From: Erwinia_E haradaeae_A
GTDB lineage: Bacteria; Pseudomonadota; Gammaproteobacteria; Enterobacterales; Enterobacteriaceae
DNA: 64,000 nt
Direction: 5' to 3'
NCBI RefSeq assembly: GCF_900698965.1
Contig: NZ_LR217725.1
Coordinates: forward strand, 1,000,937 to 1,064,936
In this document: piece by piece, positions 1 to 10,327 of the stretch
Layout of the letters: each line of letters begins with the position of its first letter
Numbering within the stretch: the first letter of the stretch is position 1
The notes under the pieces: generated by a model
Databases searched by the model: none
The model's input: the letters and a program-made list of their open reading frames with translations, nothing else
What the model was told of the DNA's origin: nothing
Program-made: the position numbers and the translations under genes

Positions 1-1470
1 CTGGTGACTATTCATGCACTATAAATATCTAATAATACAGTCCATGCACTTGTAATTACGACGAACTCATTATACATTATAAATCAATATTGCATTAATT
101 TTTCAAAAAGCTTATAAAATATTCTGCTCTGTACTATATTACAGATAATGTAAAGCGCAGCTAATTTAATGTTGAGCGCTATGCTAGAGTACGCAAAATA
201 GCAGAGTATCTTTGATCACTACATCTGGTTATAGATGTAGTGTACAATTCTGACTACATAAATTCTTAAATATAACTAATGTTGTTTGATTCTATTCAAA
301 ATTTAAATCTATTTGAAAAAATTATTACATACTAAGCTTGCTATTATAACAAACCTGACTATTAAATTATCCATATAATAAAAATCAACCATGCATGACT
401 ACGCGATAAATTTAATATAAATAGCATAGATCATTTTATGATCGCTTAATCTAAATCTATATTAAGCGATCAACGCGAAATGCTCGCGTATGATTTGAAA
501 GTAGATTGGTTGATTACTCTTACTATAGTGCAAAATAATTTCACTACGCTATCTTAATCATAGCAACTATTCAATATAACATGGAGTAAAAATATCCGAT
601 ATTTAAATAAATTTAATTTGTATATATCAGGTATCTGTATTAAAATTACACCAGAGATACAATCCAGCATGCATATGCTAATAACGCTACTAATCTGTTG
701 TGATCATATTAGTAGTACGTTAAGACTTGAATGTATGGGGCACTAACTGCAAAAAAACATTTAAAAATGGGATGCCAAATTAACATGTCAGGACTCCTCT
801 GAAATCTTAGAAGATCCGTTAAAAGATTTCAGACTGCAGCAGTGAAGGTTCTACTGTTAGTTGTGTCTCTTACAACTCAGTTGAGACAACACACCAATAG
901 GGGATGTTGGCCTAATAAAAGTTTTCTATATGTTGCTATATTGTGGTTATGTTAAAGGTATATTCATAATACGAAACGTAGTGCTGCGAATTATAAAAAT
1001 AAACGTAATTATGCCAATGATAAAAAGCATACAAAACAGACAGGTTTTTTTATAAGCAAGACACATGGCAAATGTGTTACACATTACCAAGATGAATTAC
1101 AAGATCTGTTGGCCTACTTGCATTAAAACTTGCATTGCAACTTAGAGATAAATAACGCTCGATAATCAAAAGTCTGATAGTAATGCTTGAATATTTTACG
1201 GTATCAGGCGTAATTCCAGAATTAAGAGCGCAGGAATTACGAGCGCAGATAGAAGCTATCATACGTTATATCAATATCACACATGGTATCATGGGTGATA
1301 CGCAAATAAATGGTTTATCTTTCAAGAGTATAGACAAAAATGATATTTTAATCTATCTCTTGAACCTACGGAACCTACGGAAATTAAATTTCGAGTAAAT
1401 GCGCAGATTAGTAAATATATAAATATATATTTATATATTTATATTTTAAGATATTCTGTAAAGAAGCATC
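1..1470. other. Gene-poor AT-rich region upstream of gmk
   Basis: I recognise no gene here. In E. coli the region before gmk carries ligB and yicG; nothing like them is visible. It holds several inverted repeats: 10-bp arms at 217-226/233-242, 12-bp arms at 439-450/461-472, 11-bp arms at 798-808/823-833, and a 30-bp perfect AT palindrome at 1412-1441 just before gmk. The stretch about 770-910 is less AT-rich than its surroundings and folds locally. An open frame at 1183-1398 contains a 15-bp internal near-duplication (residues EL-RAQ repeated) and matches no family I know. Confidence 0.6.
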
Positions 1471-2121
1471 ATGACTCCAGGAACACTGTTTATTATTTCC
1501 GCCCCTAGTGGAGCGGGTAAATCTAGCCTAATTAAAGCACTGTGTAAAACACAAGCGCTATGCAATACTCAAATATCTATTTCACATACTACACGCAAAA
1601 TAAGACCTGGAGAAAACAATGGCGAACACTATTATTTCGTGAATGACAATCAGTTTCGTAATATGATTTATGAAAAAAAATTTCTGGAATACGCTAAAGT
1701 TTTCGGAAATTACTATGGAACTTCACGTCAATCCATCATAAAGGGATTACAAAAAGGTATTGATATTTTTCTTGATATAGACTGGCAAGGTGCTAGAAGA
1801 ATTAGACGTATCATGCCAACCTCACGCAGTATCTTTATTGTACCTCCATCAAAAGATGAGCTGAAACGTCGTTTGTATAAACGCGAACAAGACAGTACGA
1901 CTGTGATTGCACAACGCATGACTCAAGTAATCGCTGAGATAAAGCATTATAAAGAATACCACTACTTAATAGTTAATGAAAATTTTGATCGTGCCCTTAT
2001 AGACTTGCAAGCCATTATACGTTCTGAACGTTTACGTGTACGGCACCAAGCCGTACATCATTATTCATTGATTCATAAGTTATTGGAGGATGAATGCAAA
2101 CACAACACAATAACAAACTAG
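1471..2121 (+). CDS. gmk: Guanylate kinase
   Basis: Phosphorylates GMP to GDP with ATP, an essential step of guanine nucleotide supply in the cytoplasm. The P-loop APSGAGKSS lies at residues 11-19, and the GMP-binding segment SHTTRKIRPGE at 38-48 is typical of the family. The 216-residue length compares with 207 in E. coli; the extra residues are in a charged C-terminal tail. The start ATG aligns with the E. coli start and follows a weak purine-rich site (AAGAAG). rpoZ follows 83 bp downstream, as in E. coli, so the two are probably cotranscribed. spoT, which normally comes next, is not visible. Confidence 0.97.
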   Translation: MTPGTLFIISAPSGAGKSSLIKALCKTQALCNTQISISHTTRKIRPGENNGEHYYFVNDNQFRNMIYEKKFLEYAKVFGNYYGTSRQSIIKGLQKGIDIFLDIDWQGARRIRRIMPTSRSIFIVPPSKDELKRRLYKREQDSTTVIAQRMTQVIAEIKHYKEYHYLIVNENFDRALIDLQAIIRSERLRVRHQAVHHYSLIHKLLEDECKHNTITN

Positions 2122-2204
2122 CCACCATATAAACTATAACTATATAGTTTAACCTAATCATTGATAACTATTTGATTACCATTACTTACTGGAGTTGAGC
2201 GTTC

Positions 2205-2429
2205 ATGGCGCGAGTAACTGTACAAAACGCAGTACAAAATATAGGCAATCGCTTTGACCTAGTGCTAATAGCGGCACGCCGGGCACGTCAGATGCAAATA
2301 GGTGGTCACAGTCCTTTGGTGCCTACAGAAAATGATAAATCGACCGTGATTGCTCTTCGGGAAATTGAGAATGGCTTTATTACGAACCAAACTATTGATA
2401 TCTTTGATCGTCAGGACATAAGAAAGTAA
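2205..2429 (+). CDS. rpoZ: RNA polymerase omega subunit, shortened C-terminus
   Basis: Omega binds the beta-prime subunit and helps RNA polymerase assembly; in E. coli it also contributes to a ppGpp site. The N-terminal MARVTVQNAV, the core NRFDLVLIAARRARQM and the segment NDKSTVIALREIE are all conserved. The protein is 74 residues against 91 in E. coli: the acidic, poorly conserved C-terminal tail is missing. The rest is intact, so this is likely functional. A GGAG ribosome site precedes the ATG. It follows gmk as in E. coli, but spoT is gone from the downstream position. Confidence 0.95.
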   Translation: MARVTVQNAVQNIGNRFDLVLIAARRARQMQIGGHSPLVPTENDKSTVIALREIENGFITNQTIDIFDRQDIRK

Positions 2430-2672
2430 GGAGATAATAAATTAAGGGTTATCACCGCTCTTAATGTACAATCTAAGAGAGTAGAATTGAAAAAATGTTA
2501 AAAAGAGCCCTGATCTAAGATATACTATAACATACGATACATTTATTCATAAGTAATGAAGTAATACCTATGCATTGACAACATCATATTGGAGGAGGCC
2601 AAAGTAGTAACAATTTTAGTGATTCATAAAGTATCGCATTAATAGAAATATTAGTTTATGATAAAAAGAGTG

Positions 2673-2702
2673 TTTTAATTTTAATTTTAATTTTAATTTT
2701 AA
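2673..2702. repeat. TTTTAA hexamer repeat, five copies
   Basis: Five exact tandem copies of the 6-bp unit lie in the intergenic region after rpoZ. It is probably a replication-slippage product. Confidence 0.85.
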
Positions 2703-2727
2703 TACTAAATAACTATACCATAACCAT

Positions 2728-2767
2728 TATCGAATCTATAAAATCTAATAATTTTATAGATTCGATA
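2728..2767. repeat. Perfect 17-bp inverted repeat
   Basis: Arms at 2728-2744 and 2751-2767 are exact reverse complements with a 6-nt loop. It lies about 300 bp past rpoZ and has no T run, so it is not a standard terminator. Confidence 0.8.
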
Positions 2768-3365
2768 GAATCTAATGATAACTTTTCTTCAATCTAACTT
2801 GATACCAAGAGCTTCACTGTAATAGATATACTAGTATGAAGTCAGTATAAACGTTAAGTTTACTCATTGTTCAGAAATCCGTACCTTACTATATTAAGTA
2901 AGCACTATGTCATGACATTAAGGCGTAATAGTTATACATGCCTAAGGCATTACTGACATTCATCAATTCTATCCTGAAACCGCAATACAGTCTAAGACTT
3001 AGTTTTTGATACACTTTGTGTGATATAGTGCATTATAAAATACCATTGCGGTTCACAATTGAGCGAAGCAAAACGCAGTGGGATATGCTTTTATAGTTTT
3101 GTTACAGAACAAGTCGTGTCACATGACATCTAATATTTTCCGTTTGTTTACACGAGTAAATCAAAGGAATGCCCTAAATTTAGATAAGAACGGCGATATA
3201 CAAACCACTCAATAACAGCAAGGAATAATTCATGAATGTAAGCATCTTAAAGAGAACAGGTGCCTAATCTAATAAATAATATTAAAATTTACTAGATTAC
3301 ATTAAGAATAAACATGCCTGGAGCGGTAACTGAAATATTAGTTCACAGAAGAATTAGGATTACAT

Positions 3366-4838
3366 ATGAACGCAGATAACAAAGTAGGCGCAGCAAAACG
3401 TGCTTCAAAGAGACGCTGGTTAAATGCCCAGGATTCTGGTTATCATAAAGCCATGGATAATCGTCATGTACAGATGATTGCAATTGGAGGAGCAATTGGA
3501 ACAGGTCTTTTCCTAGGCGCTGGTGCACGCCTTCAGATCGCCGGACCGGCATTAGCTCTAGTGTATTTAGTATGTGGAGTTTTTTCATTCTTTATTTTAC
3601 GTGCACTAGGTGAGCTGGTATTACATCGACCCTCCAGCGGAAGTTTTGTCTCTTATGCTCGTGAATTCTTAGGCGAAAAAGCCTCATATGTTACTGGATG
3701 GATGTATTTTATAAACTGGGCAATGACTGGTATTGTTGATATTACAGCCGTAGCATTATACATGCACTATTGGAGTGCTTGTGGTAATGTACCACAATGG
3801 GTATTTGCCCTTGGCGCTTTAGCTATTGTTGGCAGCATGAATATGGTTGGAGTCAAGTGGTTTGCAGAAATGGAATTTTGGTTTGCTATGGTCAAGGTTT
3901 TAGCTATTGTAGTATTTTTAATTGTAGGCGTCATCTTCTTAGGAAGTGGTCAGCCTTTAGCTGGGAATGCTACTGGTTTTTATTTAATTACTGATAATGG
4001 TGGTTTTTTTCCTAATGGCCTTTTACCCGCTCTTGTTCTTATACAAGGCGTTGTATTTGCCTTTGCATCGATTGAGCTAGTGGGTACTGCTGCGGGGGAA
4101 TGCAAAGATCCTAAAAATATACTACCCAAAGCTATTAACAGAGTGATCTGGCGTATCGGCTTGTTTTATGTTGGGTCAGTAGTATTATTAGTTCTACTAT
4201 TGCCTTGGAATGCTTATCAAGCAGGACAGAGCCCATTTGTCACGTTCTTTTCAAAATTAGGTGTACCATATGCTGGTAGTATTATGAATATAGTCGTACT
4301 AAGCGCAGCGTTATCTAGCTTAAACTCAGGACTTTATGCTACTGGTCGCATTCTTCGATCCATGTCTATGGGCGGGTCAGCTCCTCAATGCATGTCTAAA
4401 ATGAGCAAACATCAAGTTCCTTATGTCGGTATAATAATGACAGTGAGTGTGTACATAATTGGAGTATACCTGAACTATATTGTACCTTCTAGCGTATTTG
4501 AGATTGTGCTTAATATAGCAACACTTGGTATTATCTCATCCTGGGCTTTTATAGTAATATGTCAAATGCGCCTACGAAAAGCCATCAAAGAAGGTAAGGC
4601 TGAAGATATTAGCTTTAAGATGCCAGGTGCTCCTTTTACATCATGGTTAACACTACTATTTTTAGTAAGCGTACTGATTTTAATGGCATTTGACTATCCA
4701 AATGGTACTTATACGATTGCATCGATTCCGTTTCTTGGGATAGTGCTAACACTGGGCTGGTTTCGTGTGCGTAAACGGGTCAACTCCTTAACCGAAGAAG
4801 GAGCAAATCCGGTAAAAATTATTAAATCTCAGTATTAA
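3366..4838 (+). CDS. ansP: L-asparagine permease (APC/AAT family)
   Basis: Inner-membrane amino acid transporter of the APC superfamily, about 12 membrane segments. The whole length is close to E. coli AnsP (499 residues; 490 here). It has the cytoplasmic lead KRRWLNAQDSGYHKAM, the family segment IGGAIGTGLFLGAG in helix 1, and the helix 6 region FAFASIELVGTAAGE. The resemblance to AnsP is clearly stronger than to the aromatic or GABA permeases of the same family. An AGGA ribosome site sits 6-10 bp before the ATG. It stands alone between rpoZ and recD, with long empty flanks on both sides. Its intact state among eroded DNA suggests the cell depends on imported asparagine or a related amino acid; substrate is inferred from homology. 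Confidence 0.92.
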   Translation: MNADNKVGAAKRASKRRWLNAQDSGYHKAMDNRHVQMIAIGGAIGTGLFLGAGARLQIAGPALALVYLVCGVFSFFILRALGELVLHRPSSGSFVSYAREFLGEKASYVTGWMYFINWAMTGIVDITAVALYMHYWSACGNVPQWVFALGALAIVGSMNMVGVKWFAEMEFWFAMVKVLAIVVFLIVGVIFLGSGQPLAGNATGFYLITDNGGFFPNGLLPALVLIQGVVFAFASIELVGTAAGECKDPKNILPKAINRVIWRIGLFYVGSVVLLVLLLPWNAYQAGQSPFVTFFSKLGVPYAGSIMNIVVLSAALSSLNSGLYATGRILRSMSMGGSAPQCMSKMSKHQVPYVGIIMTVSVYIIGVYLNYIVPSSVFEIVLNIATLGIISSWAFIVICQMRLRKAIKEGKAEDISFKMPGAPFTSWLTLLFLVSVLILMAFDYPNGTYTIASIPFLGIVLTLGWFRVRKRVNSLTEEGANPVKIIKSQY

Positions 4839-5219
4839 TGCGCTTTATTGAAGCAGCCGTACTCAATGCAAAAACATCATAACCTATAATCAACTTAGCA
4901 AATATATGTATCATACATGTATCAGGCTAAATCATATCATACGTACAACATATACTAGATTTTTTAATTTTTTACTGTTATCCCCATCAAGAGGGATAAC
5001 AGTACTTACTCAAATCTGAACAAACGCTATCACTTAGAGATACACTAGCATTCATTTATAGTAACTTTGTTAGATACACTTTTGTTCTAACTTGGTCGCT
5101 ATGTTTGAGATGTAAAATGACTCATAAACTCATACATCCATTACGGGTGTAACACGCTGTGTAGCTGTGAACGCTAGCAATCTCTATATACTTTAGAAAT
5201 TTCTTGAGTTAATATGCAA
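4839..5219. other. Intergenic region between convergent ansP and recD
   Basis: No gene is seen. The only clear element is the 11-bp hairpin at 4974-5003. Confidence 0.6.
4974..5003. terminator. Possible bidirectional terminator hairpin (no U tract)
   Basis: Perfect 11-bp arms (4974-4984 and 4993-5003) with an 8-nt loop lie between the convergent ends of ansP and recD. The location suits a transcription terminator, but neither strand has a T run after the stem, so the role is uncertain. Confidence 0.45.
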
Positions 5220-7055
5220 CTAATGTAGTATCCTGTCTCTTAGACCACTCTGACGTGATACGTCAGTTCTTACGGCTCTTTCAAAAATCGTTTTTTGAGC
5301 ATAAATAGTTAACTTTTTTTGTGCGCGAGTAATTGCTGTATATACTAATTGACGCGTTAAAACCGGCGTCATCTCGTTTGGTAAAACAAGTATAGTATGC
5401 TCAAACTCTGAACCCTGGGATTTATGTATTGTCATAGCAAAAGCTGTATCATGCAATGGCATGAATTGAGTCTGCACTGCAGTAACGCTACCCTCGGATG
5501 ATAAGAACCATACTTTAATCTGATTTTGATCATCTTTCATTGCTATGCCAACATCACCGTTAAATAATCTCATCTCTTGATTATTACGCATAATCATTAC
5601 TGGGCGTCCAATATACCATTGATGTGTAACAGAGGAGCTCTGAGTAATTAATCTAACCTTATGCAACATATTTTCAATATGCTTATTCAATTCTATGACG
5701 CCAAACAAACCATTATTTAGCGCGCATAAGACCTGACAACACCTAAAAGCAGTTAATACTTCAGCAGGTTTTGCGCCAGCATGAAGTAAGCGTAAGTAAA
5801 TACTATAACCTTTCGAGCAGACTTCTAATAGTTTCTGGTAATCTTCTTTGCATCTAATTGCAATACGACATACATCAGGAAATGCACCGTTTAATATCCT
5901 CTCGGTGCGCTGAACCTGTCCAGAATTTACCGCTAACGCTAATTGACCGATCCCCGATGACTTCTTAAATCGATAGCTCTGAGTCAGTAGGCAAGTCATA
6001 TCACCTATCAAATTAGTTTTATTCTCTGACCTGATCACAACCTGACAACCGGTTAGACGGAACAGTTGCTTAGCCTGGGGCAAGCTATAGCAATTATCTG
6101 CGTAATGACAAAGATCACTAAACACCGATCCCGCCTCTACAGAGCTTAATTGATCACGGTCTCCAAGTAAAAGAACTCTGGCATGATCAGGTAGCGCAGT
6201 AATTAAATTAGACATCATAGACAAATCAATCATTGAGGCTTCATCAATAACCAATACGTCAAGACAAAGTGGTCTATCTGCGCAAAATCTCACATATTGA
6301 CTACCTGGGGCAATATCTAATAGCCTATGAAGAGTAACAGCTTCTCGAGGAAAACTGCTTAAGATACGATTAGTTGCCTTTAGAATCTGTAGGGTCTTAC
6401 CAAGAGTTTCGCTTAACTTTAAGGCAGACTTACCCGTTGGTGAAGCCACCTTGATACGTTGTATTTTTGGTGATAATTCAATGATACTAGCTAAAAATTT
6501 AGCCACCGTAGTAGTTTTTCCAGTACCCGGCCCACCAGATATAATTGCTATTTGCCGTATCAGTGCTACTGCTACAGCAGTTTTCTGCCAATTACAAACG
6601 TTCTGACCAAAATGATAATCCAAAATCTTACGTGCTTTTTGTTCATCTATATCCAGCAAAAAGTTTTTAGATTGTATAAATTTAGCAACTTCTACTTCGC
6701 GACGCCACATTCGATATAAATAGAGACGCTCCTTTTCTAATACTAGCGGTGCAACCAGTTGGCCATCACTCACTGATGAGTATGTTAACAGGGCGCCCTT
6801 TACGTCTTTTGGTGCTCCAACCGATCTCCATATCATCTGAGCTAAATCCTGATGCGCACTAGAAAACAAGGCTTCAGGACGCAACTGTTCTAGTGGTAAA
6901 CATGTGTGTCCTTCTCCGGTATTACGGCTAAGAAATGCAGCAGCTAACATTAAAAGAGGCGCTTCTTCTCCTGAAATCATTCGAGCAAAGTGAAAATCAA
7001 GCGGGCGCAGCAATCCCTTTTTCTGCGCTATATATAATAGTTCTGACAATATCAT
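5220..7055 (-). CDS. recD: RecBCD enzyme subunit RecD (exonuclease V alpha)
   Basis: RecD is the 5'-to-3' helicase motor of the RecBCD nuclease, which processes double-strand ends for recombination and degrades linear DNA. The 611-residue protein matches E. coli RecD (608). The P-loop GGPGTGKT is at residues 174-181, Walker B DEAS at 271-274, a QSYRF motif follows, and the C-terminal helicase motif VYTAITRAQKKL is intact. E. coli order is recC-ptrA-recB-recD-argA; here recB is absent upstream and argA downstream. RecD has no known role without RecB and RecC, so they are either elsewhere in the genome or lost. Confidence 0.95.
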   Translation of the reverse strand: MILSELLYIAQKKGLLRPLDFHFARMISGEEAPLLMLAAAFLSRNTGEGHTCLPLEQLRPEALFSSAHQDLAQMIWRSVGAPKDVKGALLTYSSVSDGQLVAPLVLEKERLYLYRMWRREVEVAKFIQSKNFLLDIDEQKARKILDYHFGQNVCNWQKTAVAVALIRQIAIISGGPGTGKTTTVAKFLASIIELSPKIQRIKVASPTGKSALKLSETLGKTLQILKATNRILSSFPREAVTLHRLLDIAPGSQYVRFCADRPLCLDVLVIDEASMIDLSMMSNLITALPDHARVLLLGDRDQLSSVEAGSVFSDLCHYADNCYSLPQAKQLFRLTGCQVVIRSENKTNLIGDMTCLLTQSYRFKKSSGIGQLALAVNSGQVQRTERILNGAFPDVCRIAIRCKEDYQKLLEVCSKGYSIYLRLLHAGAKPAEVLTAFRCCQVLCALNNGLFGVIELNKHIENMLHKVRLITQSSSVTHQWYIGRPVMIMRNNQEMRLFNGDVGIAMKDDQNQIKVWFLSSEGSVTAVQTQFMPLHDTAFAMTIHKSQGSEFEHTILVLPNEMTPVLTRQLVYTAITRAQKKLTIYAQKTIFERAVRTDVSRQSGLRDRILH

Positions 7056-8241
7056 GTCTTATTTCCTGAATGTCAGTTTTGACTATAGATTTGCTTAAAC
7101 TGGTGCAGTATATTACACGTTACCTGATAAAACACGGCACAATTTAGATCTAATGCAAATTATGGCTGGGATTTTTGTGGTAACTCGGGGTAAATTCCAA
7201 AATCTAGACTTGTACTATTTTATGTATAAATTATAAAAATTATAATTAACAATGAGTTATTATAAAAGTCTGCAGGAGTATCAGGTAGCCTTTCTAATCA
7301 CAGACGATCACAATACTATCAATTCCTTGATTACCACGCCATACTTTTTAGAATCATAAACCTTACGCGATTGATTTATAAAGAATAGATCCTATATTTA
7401 CAGTCTTCATTACAGAGGAGATCTTAGTGAATCATATGTACTATACGATTAAAGCAAAGTGCAAAAATATCTCGTCATATAAGATGCGAAAAGATGACAT
7501 AAAAGAGATTAGGTATACAATAAATTAAACAAAAAATAACAATACATTTTTTCTTTTCATGGTCGGACTTAATCATCACTGTAAGCTAATCATATAACGC
7601 GATAAACTGGTTACAGAATACATTTATACACACTACCAGTAAAAAATATACATTACATCTATTCCAAGAAATTTGTATACATCTTGTATAATAATGCAGC
7701 ATTAATAACTAATACTGTAAATGTAATTCAACTTTATCGTTGATAATAAAAATTCAGATATATTAAAACACTTGCAATTCTAATATAATCCATGGGATCT
7801 TGCTTCAAGTAGAGAAATTCAAAAAACTCAATATACTCTATGTGCTGTATAAACTACTCTCTCTAAGAGATATAAAGCATTGTCAATAACATTGATCATA
7901 TACTATTTATATGAGAATAGATAATATCTAGGTATATAGGATATATAATATCTAGGTCACTCGTATTCAATATATGCTTGGTTTAAAACAACCTGATTAA
8001 ATCTAATCATTATTGTCGTATGATAGTCTAATTTTAGAGATGATATGTAATAATCTGTTTTTTGAAACAAGATCTTATAAATCGTGAATGTAACCTGTAA
8101 AAAAATATATCATCCTTAGCTAATTTTATAGAGATTTACGCACCGAAATCAAATTACCTTGCTAAATCTTAATAAGAAAATACATATCAGAATGGATTAT
8201 TGCAGTATTGTATATGCTAAATGATATAATAAAATGCAAAA

Positions 8242-8297
8242 ATCTCATACCCTAGGTACATAGCTCTGATAGGAGCCACTTACTTAGAGTATGAGAT
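8242..8297. repeat. Imperfect 17-bp stem with an inner 4-bp stem
   Basis: Outer arms 8242-8258 and 8281-8297 pair at 15 of 17 positions by Watson-Crick rules, with one G-U and one mismatch. The interior holds a second stem, GCTC 8263-8266 with GAGC 8273-8276. It has no T run. It could be a structural RNA remnant or a decayed terminator. Confidence 0.5.
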
Positions 8298-8896
8298 GTT
8301 TATGTGCATGTCGTGTACATTATTTATTATGATAGTAATAACATAAAACCAAAATGGGTCAATAAACATATTGACCACCGATTAATGTCAATATGACTTA
8401 GCAGTATTTATATATATATTTTATCAATATATATTTTATCATATTTTGCAAAGAGCCATGGACTATTCTATAGATCCTTATAGAAGATTTTTAATACCCT
8501 CCTAATCAAACACCTAGTTACTCTTGTGTATATCTGGTAGCGCCAACAGACAACAGAAAAAATTATTTCTGTAAGAATTCCTATATTACAGTCAGTAGCC
8601 TCCTGTAATTGTTTTTGTTTTAAAAATCTATTTTTAGAGAAATCAAAAAACAAATATTCTTACATAAAAGATAAAAAATTCCATACTAGTTAATTAGAGA
8701 TGTATGTAAACACTGAAGCCCTGATATTGTATTATTCACACATACCATCTGAGCTCCTGTTAACAGTTACAGCAGAACAGAGCACATACTATCTTCTTGA
8801 TATATCGAGAACATACCAATAGAATTGTTTGACATTTACCATATACAATGATCCTTGTCTGTATAATACTAAGATATGTTATATCAAAGGAGCACA

Positions 8897-9094
8897 ATGA
8901 GGCTGCAGGCTCGGTTATTCTTTGCTAAATACTCTGGGCAACGTTTATGTTCACAAGACTTAGAATCCGATGAGACTCATGCCTCCGGTATTTTTGCATA
9001 TAGTGGGGATGATGACAGTTTATTAGATGGGTTAACGGCGAAGTACAGTCCCGTCGTTTATTGGATTCACTTAATGCAGAAAATACTAGTTTAG
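8897..9094 (+). CDS. Hypothetical small open frame or gene remnant
   Basis: A 65-residue frame starts with an ATG placed 4 nt after a strong AAAGGAG ribosome site (8886-8892). Its base composition is less AT-rich than the surrounding sequence, which suggests a former or present coding region. I recognise no domain; the sequence is not obviously membrane or secreted. Reading frames on both strands are partly open here, so it may be a fragment of a decayed gene rather than a real small protein. Confidence 0.2.
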   Translation: MRLQARLFFAKYSGQRLCSQDLESDETHASGIFAYSGDDDSLLDGLTAKYSPVVYWIHLMQKILV

Positions 9095-9334
9095 ATAATA
9101 AGAATAATCTAAACTAATACGTAATATATAAATCGTTTAAACATTTGTAAGCAGGCAGACTCCATCTGAAATTGTCATAATCTAGCATACATCACGTTAG
9201 AGATCTACTGTATGCAGTATGGTATTTCGTTGCAGCATATAATGCTATTGCATAGTGAATGCTATATATATTACATTTTTCTAACAATAAACATCTATCT
9301 CATTCATCACTTTCTAGCGCAAGGATCTGAAAAT

Positions 9335-10327
9335 ATGACGTCTCTTGTCACTAACAATCCTTGTCATTTTCAACAGACTGGTAAGACTGTCTTACAGATT
9401 GTACGTCATGGACTGCAACAACTAGATCAGTATATTAATGAAGACTTCACCCGTGCTTGCAAAATAATTTATCACTGTCAGGGTAAAGTCATTGTTATGG
9501 GGGTAGGAAAATCAGGTCATATTGGGAAAAAAATCGCCTCGACCCTTGCTAGCACCGGAACACCTGCCTTTTTTGTACATCCTACTGAGGCTAATCACGG
9601 TGATTTAGGAATGGTATGTGGTAATGATATAGTTATCGCTATTTCTAATTCTGGCGAAGCTTCAGAGATCTTAACATTAATTCCTGTCTTAAAGCGTCGT
9701 CATGTCATATTAATTTGCATCACCAGTAGACCTGAAAGCACCATGGCATGTGCTGCGGAGATTCATATATGCGTGAAGGTACCACAAGAAGCTTGTTCCC
9801 TTGGTCTTGCGCCAACCAGTAGCACTACCGCTACGCTCGTTATGGGTGATGCTTTAGCAATTGCATTATTAAATGCAAGAGGCTTCACACAAGAGGATTT
9901 TGCTCTGTCTCATCCGGGTGGGGCATTAGGTAACAAACTGCTACTTCGTGTTGAAGATATTATGCATGCTGGTAACGATATTCCGCAAATCCAACCGGAT
10001 GCTTCTCTAGGTCAAGCCTTATTACATATGACATCTAAAAAAATGGGAGTGATAGTAATTTGCAGTGTAGAAGGAATAATTCAGGGTATCTTTACTGATG
10101 GTGATCTGCGGCGTGTGTTAAATTTAGATATCAGTATTGATGTTCAGAATATTAGAATAGATAGTGTCATGACTCGATTCGGCATACGTGTACAACCTGG
10201 CACATTAGTAGTTGATGCTATGAATATAATGAAAAGTAAGCATATTACTTGTATTTTGATTTCCTCAAACGATCAATTATTAGGTCTAGTTCATATTCAT
10301 GACATTTTACATACTAGCGTCATTTAG
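9335..10327 (+). CDS. kdsD: D-arabinose 5-phosphate isomerase
   Basis: Converts D-ribulose 5-phosphate to D-arabinose 5-phosphate, the first step of Kdo synthesis for LPS. An SIS domain (about residues 40-175) contains VMGVGKSGHIGKKIASTLAST and SNSGEASE segments, and two CBS domains follow in the C-terminal half. With the start at 9335 the protein has 330 residues (E. coli 328). This start is preferred over an in-frame ATG at 9212 because it matches the family N-terminus and has an AAGGA site at 9321-9325. It heads the conserved kds-lpt cluster, although a 776-bp gap now separates it from kdsC. Confidence 0.95.
   Translation: MTSLVTNNPCHFQQTGKTVLQIVRHGLQQLDQYINEDFTRACKIIYHCQGKVIVMGVGKSGHIGKKIASTLASTGTPAFFVHPTEANHGDLGMVCGNDIVIAISNSGEASEILTLIPVLKRRHVILICITSRPESTMACAAEIHICVKVPQEACSLGLAPTSSTTATLVMGDALAIALLNARGFTQEDFALSHPGGALGNKLLLRVEDIMHAGNDIPQIQPDASLGQALLHMTSKKMGVIVICSVEGIIQGIFTDGDLRRVLNLDISIDVQNIRIDSVMTRFGIRVQPGTLVVDAMNIMKSKHITCILISSNDQLLGLVHIHDILHTSVI

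Larger units (their letters stand above)
2430..3365. other. Intergenic region rpoZ-ansP with repeats
   Basis: No gene is recognised. spoT, trmH or recG would be expected after rpoZ in an enterobacterium and are not visible. The region contains five tandem copies of TTTTAA at 2673-2702 and a perfect 17-bp inverted repeat (arms 2728-2744 and 2751-2767, 6-nt loop) without a following T run. Confidence 0.6.
7056..9334. other. Large gene-poor region between recD and kdsD
   Basis: About 2.3 kb of mostly AT-rich DNA. recB would be expected upstream of recD and mla genes upstream of kdsD; I could not recognise either. It contains a folded element at 8242-8297, a short direct repeat near 7925-7955, and a less AT-rich open frame at 8897-9094. 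Confidence 0.55.

Noticed and set aside
1183..1398. 71-codon open frame upstream of gmk
   Set aside because: No known family, internal near-duplicate segments, poor ribosome site; I could not support it as a gene.
8829..8867. TTGACA ... TATAAT promoter upstream of the 8897 frame
   Set aside because: The two boxes are about 27 bp apart, too far for a sigma-70 promoter.
9212..9334. 41-codon N-terminal extension of kdsD
   Set aside because: Not homologous to KdsD, and a clear AAGGA site precedes ATG 9335, which matches the family start.
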